Source: Fibrobacter sp.
GTDB taxonomy: Bacteria; Fibrobacterota; Fibrobacteria; Fibrobacterales; Fibrobacteraceae
Direction of reading: 5' to 3'
Assembly: GCA_012515825.1 (NCBI GenBank)
Contig: JAAYXQ010000157.1
Location: forward strand, 1-11,383
DNA length: 11,383 nucleotides
Part shown: piece by piece, positions 6,200-11,383 of the stretch
How positions within the stretch are numbered: the stretch's first letter is position 1
Layout: every line of letters starts with the position of its first letter
The notes under the pieces: model-generated
Databases searched by the model: none
The model's input: the letters and a program-made list of their open reading frames with translations, nothing else
What the model was told of the DNA's origin: nothing
Made by a program: the position numbers and the translations under genes

Positions 6200-7525
6200 A
6201 TGCAAGTGAAGGATCGCTCTCTCTTTAGTTTATCCTGGCCATTGATACTGACATTTGGTGTTGGCATGTTTCAGCCCATTATGGACAGTTGGTTTCTTTC
6301 ACGCACCTCTGAAGTAGCCGCAGCAGGCGTTGGCGCTGTTCTACCTATTTTGGGAGCTTTATTCATGGCAATACAAGCTTTCTCTCAAGCAGGAGCAAGT
6401 ATCGCCTCACAGTACCTTGGAGGCAACTATAGCAGACATGCTCGTGTTACTCAAACAATGATTATCATTGGGAGCTTTTTACTTGGCATTAGCATGACTT
6501 TGCTTATTCTTCCTTTTTCCTCTTCCATTTCAAGATGGATTGGATTAGAGCCCACCCCTGCCGCCTACGCTGAACAATTTTTATTTGTCACAGCCTTTGG
6601 TTTTGCTTTTAGAGCTTTACAGACAACTTATACTGCCTTAATTGCAACTCATGGTTTAACCATCTGGAATTTGATTGGTAATATAATCACTATTGCGAGT
6701 AATGCTTTTCTAAATGTAGTCTTCTTAGAAGGCTGGTTTGGCTTACCTCAATTGGGAGTTCATGGTGTCGCTTTAGCCACTGCTATTTCATGGTTAATTT
6801 CAGCAATTTTTCTTGGTTTTATTCTTAAAACTAAAATACACCACAAGAATCAAAGAAGTGATTTTAAGCGAATCCGTGTTATTTTGCCCGACTGGATTCG
6901 TATTGGACTTCCAGCCGCTGCAGAGCCTTTTAGCTTTCAACTTTTTCAAATTTTCATCACTGCGATGGTAGTCCATTTAGGCACTCTCGCGATGACCTCT
7001 CGAATTTTTAGTGCTAATTTAGCCGCTCTTGCTGTGATTTTAAGCGTCGGTTTAGGGAGTGGAAACCAAATTCTTGTCGCTCATCTCGTAGGGGCTCATG
7101 ACTACAAAAAGGCAAATCGACGTCTTCACCAAAGTTTAATTATTAGTTGTATTAGTTCTTTTTTGATCGCACTAACCGTAGCTCTTTTAGGCCCTCGCTT
7201 AATGACGATATTCACCAGTAATCCAGAAGTTATTCAAATAGGTGCCGCTTGCCTCTGGTGCGATGTTGTGCTACAGCCTTTTAAGGCCGCAAATATTGTG
7301 ATTACAAGCTCCTTACGTGCCGCTGGCGATTCATCGTTCCCTGCAATCGTTGGTTCTGGTATGATGTGGACTTTGGGTGTTGGCTCTGCTCTATTTCTAG
7401 CCTTCGTTTTAGATTTAGGGATTATTGGTCTATGGCTTGGGATGGCTTGTGATGAATTTTATCGTTCCATTGTTAATTATATTCGCTGGAGAAAGGGTCG
7501 TTGGCAAACTCTTGGAGTCATGTAA
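6200..7525 (+). CDS. MATE-family multidrug/solute efflux transporter
   Basis: This inner-membrane antiporter of the MATE (NorM/DinF-like) family is predicted to export cationic drugs or metabolites using Na+ or H+. The 441 residues fit the usual 12-helix topology, with two related halves of six helices. The N-terminal segment SWPLILTFGVGMFQPIMDSWF (residues 12-32, read as two adjacent motifs) matches the first-helix pattern. QYLGGN (71-76), GVHGVALATAISW (186-198) and SLRAAGDSSFP (371-381) are family hallmarks. A charged cytoplasmic linker (about 209-233) separates the halves and GxGSGNQILVAHLVGA (284-299) is the second-half equivalent of the early loop. The ATG has no Shine-Dalgarno. The gene sits 25 bases before dnaG, so the two are probably co-transcribed. 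The substrate cannot be inferred from sequence or neighbours. Confidence 0.93.
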   Translation: MQVKDRSLFSLSWPLILTFGVGMFQPIMDSWFLSRTSEVAAAGVGAVLPILGALFMAIQAFSQAGASIASQYLGGNYSRHARVTQTMIIIGSFLLGISMTLLILPFSSSISRWIGLEPTPAAYAEQFLFVTAFGFAFRALQTTYTALIATHGLTIWNLIGNIITIASNAFLNVVFLEGWFGLPQLGVHGVALATAISWLISAIFLGFILKTKIHHKNQRSDFKRIRVILPDWIRIGLPAAAEPFSFQLFQIFITAMVVHLGTLAMTSRIFSANLAALAVILSVGLGSGNQILVAHLVGAHDYKKANRRLHQSLIISCISSFLIALTVALLGPRLMTIFTSNPEVIQIGAACLWCDVVLQPFKAANIVITSSLRAAGDSSFPAIVGSGMMWTLGVGSALFLAFVLDLGIIGLWLGMACDEFYRSIVNYIRWRKGRWQTLGVM

Positions 7526-7550
7526 GCACGGTTTAATTATCTTTTAACTT

Positions 7551-9422
7551 ATGGCTTTTTACAACGACGACCTGATTCAACAACTTAAAGCACACGCTGA
7601 TATTGCTCTAATTATTGAGCGCTTTGTGCCTTTAAAAAAATCAGGCGTGGGGCGTTTCATTGGCAAATGCCCTTTTCATGATGACCGTTCTCCTTCTATG
7701 AATGTGAATCCTCAACTAGGGATTTATAAATGCTTTGCCTGTGGCGCTGGTGGAGATGTTTTCAAATTTGTGATGGAGCATGAAAAGCTTGATTTTAAGG
7801 CGGCTGTAGAATGGGTCGCTCAAGAAAGTGGTTTTTCACTACCCGTTCTTGGAGAACCCGAAAAAGCAGAAATCACAGAAGAAAAAGAGTTTGTTCGTCA
7901 TTTGAACGAGCTTGCAGCCACTTGGTTTGAAAATCAATTATCATTAAATGCTCCTGCCTTAGAATACCTTGCTAAAAGAGGCATTACAGAAGAAACTCGC
8001 CAAGAATTTCGAATTGGCTATGCGCCAGAAAATCCCTCAGATTTTATTTCACTTGCAGCTAAAGAAGGTTTTTCACCTAGGCAAGTAGTAAAAGCTGGCC
8101 TGGCGATAGAAAAAGAAAATGGAGGCATCACTGATAAATTTCGTGGTCGCTTGATGATCCCTATTCATAATTTATCTGGAACGGTCGTGGCTTTTGGCGG
8201 GCGCATTATGAAGGATATACCTAGAGCTCCCAAATACATGAATAGCCCAGAAACCATTTTGTATTCCAAAAGTGATATTCTCTTTGGGTTAAATCATGCA
8301 AAGAATTTTATTGCAAAAGAAGATGCCGTTATTCTCGTAGAAGGTTATTTTGATTTAATTTCTCTTTACCAAGCAGGAATAAAAAATGTAGCTGCAGTTT
8401 CTGGAACAGCTCTTACAGAAATGCATGCTAAGATTCTCGGCCGATATGCTAAAACCGCTTTCTTAGTCTTTGATGGTGATACCGCTGGTAAAAAAGCCAC
8501 GATGAGAAGTTTAGAAATTCTTTTACCTCATAATATTGCTCCTCGTATTTTCTCTCTTTCAAGGCCCAATGGAGAAAAAATAGACCCTGATAATTTTGTT
8601 CGAGAAAATGGAGCGAGTGCGTTTCTCAATGAAATTAAACAAGCCTTAGACTGGCTTCACTATCTTTCTATCGAAAAAGAAACTCAAAGTCCAGAAGAAA
8701 AAGCAGTCTTTGTAAATCACGCGAAATCGCTCATTGCAGCAATCCAAGATGTAGAATTAAAAGAACAATATCTGAATCTACTTTCTGAAAGATTTAACAC
8801 GTCTCGTTCGCTTTCTCATGTTCGCCCTGTTGCAGTAAAAAAGAAAGCTGTAGAAGAACTGCCAGCCATTGATAATACACCTCAGGTGCCTTGGAATATA
8901 CTTTCTGGCGTTGAACTTCGATTTGTGAACTTGATTTTAAGAAATAATGATTTATGGAAACCAGCAAGCCGCTTTTTTAGCCTTGATTTTATTGCTCAAA
9001 ATCTTCCTCTTTTAGAGTCTTCTCTTTTAGAAGAATTGCTCGGTGATGGTTTAGCTTTATATGCAGAACACCAAACAATTAATCTTAAAATACTTCACTC
9101 GATAGCAAATCCTCCTCTTCCAGAAATTCTAGAAGGGCTTCCAGAAGAAATCTGGTCGCCAGCCAACGCTCAAAAAGAGTTTCTTGAGACCCTATTAATT
9201 TTATTCAAGCGCCAATGTGATCGTTTTTGTAATGAGCTCAAGCAAAAAGAAAACGAAGAATCTACTATGTTACGTTTAGAGATCAATGCGTTTTCAAAAA
9301 AGCAGCAAAAACTTTTAAGAGAAAGCAATCTTGGCCATATTAATAGTAGTGATTTATTTCATCAAATTTTAGAAAACCGAACCCTTTTACTTGAGTTTCA
9401 TCATAAAATTCAAGAAGGATAA
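7551..9422 (+). CDS. dnaG: DNA primase DnaG
   Basis: DnaG makes the short RNA primers for replication forks and works with the replicative helicase DnaB. The 623 residues cover the full three-domain protein. The CHC2 zinc ribbon has Cys40, His43, Cys61 and Cys64, spaced as in E. coli. The polymerase core includes KFRGRLMIPI (196-205), FGGRI (215-219) and PKYMNSPET (227-235). The TOPRIM metal site is VEGYFD (Glu264) and FDGDTAGKKA (Asp308, Asp310). The C-terminal part (about 440-623), which in this family binds DnaB, is helical and poorly conserved. The ATG at 7551 lies 25 bases after the MATE stop and has no Shine-Dalgarno, only T-rich sequence. The classical neighbours rpsU and rpoD are absent; it is followed 18 bases later by sufC. 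Identity is secure. Confidence 0.98.
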   Translation: MAFYNDDLIQQLKAHADIALIIERFVPLKKSGVGRFIGKCPFHDDRSPSMNVNPQLGIYKCFACGAGGDVFKFVMEHEKLDFKAAVEWVAQESGFSLPVLGEPEKAEITEEKEFVRHLNELAATWFENQLSLNAPALEYLAKRGITEETRQEFRIGYAPENPSDFISLAAKEGFSPRQVVKAGLAIEKENGGITDKFRGRLMIPIHNLSGTVVAFGGRIMKDIPRAPKYMNSPETILYSKSDILFGLNHAKNFIAKEDAVILVEGYFDLISLYQAGIKNVAAVSGTALTEMHAKILGRYAKTAFLVFDGDTAGKKATMRSLEILLPHNIAPRIFSLSRPNGEKIDPDNFVRENGASAFLNEIKQALDWLHYLSIEKETQSPEEKAVFVNHAKSLIAAIQDVELKEQYLNLLSERFNTSRSLSHVRPVAVKKKAVEELPAIDNTPQVPWNILSGVELRFVNLILRNNDLWKPASRFFSLDFIAQNLPLLESSLLEELLGDGLALYAEHQTINLKILHSIANPPLPEILEGLPEEIWSPANAQKEFLETLLILFKRQCDRFCNELKQKENEESTMLRLEINAFSKKQQKLLRESNLGHINSSDLFHQILENRTLLLEFHHKIQEG

Positions 9423-9428
9423 AACTAC

Positions 9429-9432
9429 GGAG
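9429..9432 (+). promoter_or_regulatory. Shine-Dalgarno of sufC
   Basis: GGAG lies 8 bases before the sufC ATG, inside the 18-base dnaG-sufC gap. It supports the ATG at 9441 as the start and contrasts with the SD-less dnaG start upstream. Confidence 0.65.
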
Positions 9433-9440
9433 ATCCCCTT

Positions 9441-10187
9441 ATGTTATCAATTCAAAATCTTAAAACAAGTCTTAAAGACGGTACATCCATTCTAAAAGGG
9501 GTGAACATAACGGTTCAACCAGGAGAAATTCATGCCATTATGGGGCCTAATGGCTCTGGGAAAAGCTCCTTGTTTAAAGCCATCAGCGGGCATCCTTCGT
9601 ATCAAATCGATTCTGGATCGGTTATCTTAAACGGAGAAGATATTTTAGGCATGGATATTAATAATAGAGCAAATGCAGGGCTATTCATTAGCATGCAATA
9701 CCCTATTGAAATTCCAGGCGTAAAAAACGTGGATTTTTTAAGAATGGCTCTTGATTCTAAAAGAGCTTATTTAGGATTAGAAAAAATAAAAGACTCTGAG
9801 TTCAATCAACTCATGGAAAAATACACCTCACTATTGGAGATGGATGATCGCTACATTAGTCGCGGGGTGAATGAAGGTTTCTCTGGTGGAGAGAAAAAAC
9901 GAAATGAAATTTTACAGATGGCAATCCTTGACCCAAAAGTAGCTTGCCTTGATGAAACAGACTCTGGTTTAGATATTGATGCTTTACGTATTGTCGCTCG
10001 CGGGATTAACGAAATGATGACTCCAGAAAAATCCGTCATTTTAGTGACCCATTATCAACGCCTTTTAGACTATGTAAAACCTCATTTTGTGCATGTTTTA
10101 CGACAAGGAAAAATCATTCTAAGCGGTGGTCCAGAACTTGCGCTTAAATTAGAAGAACAAGGTTATGACTGGATAGAGGAAGCCTAA
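9441..10187 (+). CDS. sufC: Fe-S cluster assembly ATPase SufC
   Basis: SufC is the ABC-type ATPase of the cytoplasmic SUF scaffold, where it dimerises with SufB and SufD and drives the rearrangement needed for Fe-S cluster assembly. The 248 residues match the family length. Walker A is GPNGSGKS (35-42), the Q-loop glutamine is Gln86 in QYPIEIPGV, the ABC signature is FSGGEKKR (147-154), Walker B ends in [10 protein letters not shown] (169-178) and the H-loop is THY (His204). [12 protein letters not shown] and QYPIEIPGV are characteristic of SufC rather than of transporter ATPases. A GGAG sequence 8 bases before the ATG supports the start. The stop shares its last A with the sufD ATG (TAATG). 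No sufB, sufS or sufU/E lies in the visible operon. Confidence 0.97.
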   Translation: MLSIQNLKTSLKDGTSILKGVNITVQPGEIHAIMGPNGSGKSSLFKAISGHPSYQIDSGSVILNGEDILGMDINNRANAGLFISMQYPIEIPGVKNVDFLRMALDSKRAYLGLEKIKDSEFNQLMEKYTSLLEMDDRYISRGVNEGFSGGEKKRNEILQMAILDPKVACLDETDSGLDIDALRIVARGINEMMTPEKSVILVTHYQRLLDYVKPHFVHVLRQGKIILSGGPELALKLEEQGYDWIEEA

Positions 10188-11212
10188 TGAATATTCAACA
10201 AAAAGCTTATTCTCGATTTGAAAGCATTGGTTTACCAAAAGCTCGTCATGATGATTGGATCTTCTTTCCCAATTCTGCTTTTCAAAAGATTAACGTCATC
10301 TCCCCCGAAGAGAATTTTTCTGAAAGTATTTCTAAAGAATTTGATTTGGGAATTGATACGGAAAAAAATATTGCCGCCTTAATCCCTCTCATTCATACTC
10401 GTAATACCTTCTTAAAAACAATTGATGCGAATGCCCAAGAAACAGGAGTTCTAAAAGCTAGAGATGATTTTAGCCATACGCTATTTCATATTCAAAAAGG
10501 CGCCGACGTTTCTCTTGAAATTTTAGATAATAAAAATGAACATGCTTTTACAGCAGAGCGTCTTGATTTTTTTGTAGAAGAAAATGCGAAGCTAGAATTG
10601 TTCTTTTGTAATCCGCTACAAAATCATAGTCTTCAATTTAGACATGTTCGAATCGTTGCCGCTGCAAAAGCATCAATCAAAATATTAGGCCTTCAAGAAA
10701 ACACTGGATGTTATAGGCAAAGTTTTGATCTCTTTTTAAATGGCGAAGATTCTACAGTAGACTTTCGTTTGCTAAATCAATTGAAGGGCGAAACCGAAGC
10801 ACATTACCACTTGACCATTCATCATAATGCTCCACATACGAAAAACAATCAATTCGTACGGCAAATTCTAAACGGTAAAAGCCATGTGAGTTATGATGGT
10901 GCTGTTCATGTAGGGAAAGATTGTACTGAGGTCAATTCAGCCCAACTAATCAACAGCATTCTTCTTTCAGAAGAGGCTAAAGTTTCGGTAAAACCAGTTC
11001 TTAAAATTTACCATGATGATGTGGAATGCACGCACGGCAATACTTGTGGAGAATTAGATGCAGAAAGTTTATACTACTTGCAATCTCGCGGAATCGATGC
11101 AAAAAAAGCAGAAGAAATTCTGCTCTTAAATTTTGCTTCTGAAGTTTTTTCCGATTTAGAATCTAGTATTGGGAGAGAACGTATTTTGCATATACTTGCA
11201 AATAAAAATTAA
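10187..11212 (+). CDS. sufD: Fe-S cluster assembly protein SufD
   Basis: SufD is the non-catalytic partner of SufB in the SufBC2D scaffold. The 341 residues are short for the family (often 400 or more), mainly through a reduced N-terminal and early beta-helix region. The N-terminus (AYSRFESIGLPKARHDDW, 7-24) is typical of SufD. The C-terminal SufBD core contains SYDGAVHVGKD (235-245), then KPVLKIYHDDVECTHGNTCG (269-288). His283 in CTHGNT appears to be the equivalent of the essential E. coli SufD His360, and this SHGAT-like motif favours SufD over SufB. A beta-helix of hydrophobic alternating strands spans about 100-260. AGAGGA 6 bases before the ATG and the one-base overlap with sufC indicate coupled translation. 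Its stop overlaps the stop of the convergent transporter gene. SufD is the best call; a minimal SufB-like protein working with SufC alone is a remote alternative. Confidence 0.92.
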   Translation: MNIQQKAYSRFESIGLPKARHDDWIFFPNSAFQKINVISPEENFSESISKEFDLGIDTEKNIAALIPLIHTRNTFLKTIDANAQETGVLKARDDFSHTLFHIQKGADVSLEILDNKNEHAFTAERLDFFVEENAKLELFFCNPLQNHSLQFRHVRIVAAAKASIKILGLQENTGCYRQSFDLFLNGEDSTVDFRLLNQLKGETEAHYHLTIHHNAPHTKNNQFVRQILNGKSHVSYDGAVHVGKDCTEVNSAQLINSILLSEEAKVSVKPVLKIYHDDVECTHGNTCGELDAESLYYLQSRGIDAKKAEEILLLNFASEVFSDLESSIGRERILHILANKN

Positions 11213-11383
11213 GGGTTAAATGGGAAAATGATTGGTAAAGCAAATACCATTACGATTCCCATGACTATTTGCAAAGGAAGACCTACACGAATATAATCCA
11301 TAAAGGTATAACGACCTGGATTCATCACAAGTGCATTCGGTGGCGTGGAAAATGGAGAGGCAAAACACATACTCGCTCCCACA
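11209..11383 (-). CDS. C-terminal end of a DASS/SLC13-type anion symporter (partial)
   Basis: Only the last 57 codons and the stop are inside the window; the gene enters from the right edge. The peptide contains GASMCFASPFSTPPNALV, then GRYTFMDY and VGLPLQIVMGIVMVFALP, ending in IIFPFNP. The serine- and proline-rich substrate-site loop followed by a last hydrophobic helix is characteristic of the divalent anion:Na+ symporter family (SLC13/CitT-like). Likely substrates are dicarboxylates, sulfate or phosphate, which this fragment cannot distinguish. The protein is an inner-membrane transporter. The TAA stop lies at 11209-11211 on the minus strand and overlaps the sufD TAA at 11210-11212, so the two genes converge with no spacer and no terminator between them. 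Confidence 0.85.
   Translation of the reverse strand, partial: VGASMCFASPFSTPPNALVMNPGRYTFMDYIRVGLPLQIVMGIVMVFALPIIFPFNP

Overview
The window holds eight complete protein genes, the 3' end of a ninth, and a non-coding stretch of about 700 bases between proS and a thioesterase gene. Base composition looks AT-rich, near 40% GC by eye. The organism is a bacterium with an outer membrane or at least a lipoprotein-bearing envelope. FKBP_N-type repeats fused to a thioredoxin domain, weak or absent Shine-Dalgarno sequences before several starts, and T-rich leaders suggest the FCB superphylum (Fibrobacterota or a relative). That placement is an inference and no rRNA is present to test it.

Layout. Positions 24-3091 (minus strand) form a two-gene operon: a lipoprotein with two FKBP_N-like repeats and a C-terminal thioredoxin fold (CGHC), then mnmG, joined by an ATGA overlap. 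A 128-base divergent region separates it from proS (3220-4911, plus), which ends in a strong intrinsic terminator. Positions 4968-5613 contain no convincing protein gene of normal size. They do contain a probable minus-strand structured small RNA of about 175-195 nt ending in its own intrinsic terminator (5091-5127), an AT-rich 12-bp inverted repeat, and a 23-codon candidate leader ORF that overlaps the thioesterase start. From 5614 everything runs on the plus strand: a hotdog acyl-CoA thioesterase, then MATE transporter, dnaG, sufC and sufD with gaps of 25, 18 and -1 bases. The right edge carries the C-terminal end of a minus-strand DASS/SLC13-type anion transporter whose stop codon overlaps the sufD stop codon.

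Most genes are housekeeping: tRNA wobble modification (MnmG), prolyl-tRNA charging (ProS), replication priming (DnaG) and Fe-S cluster assembly (SufC, SufD). The parts that deserve a second look are the lipoprotein's domain architecture, the unnamed minus-strand RNA with mutually exclusive pairings, and a suf pair without an adjacent sufB. I found no CRISPR array, insertion sequence, tRNA or rRNA. The window looks like ordinary chromosomal core rather than an island.
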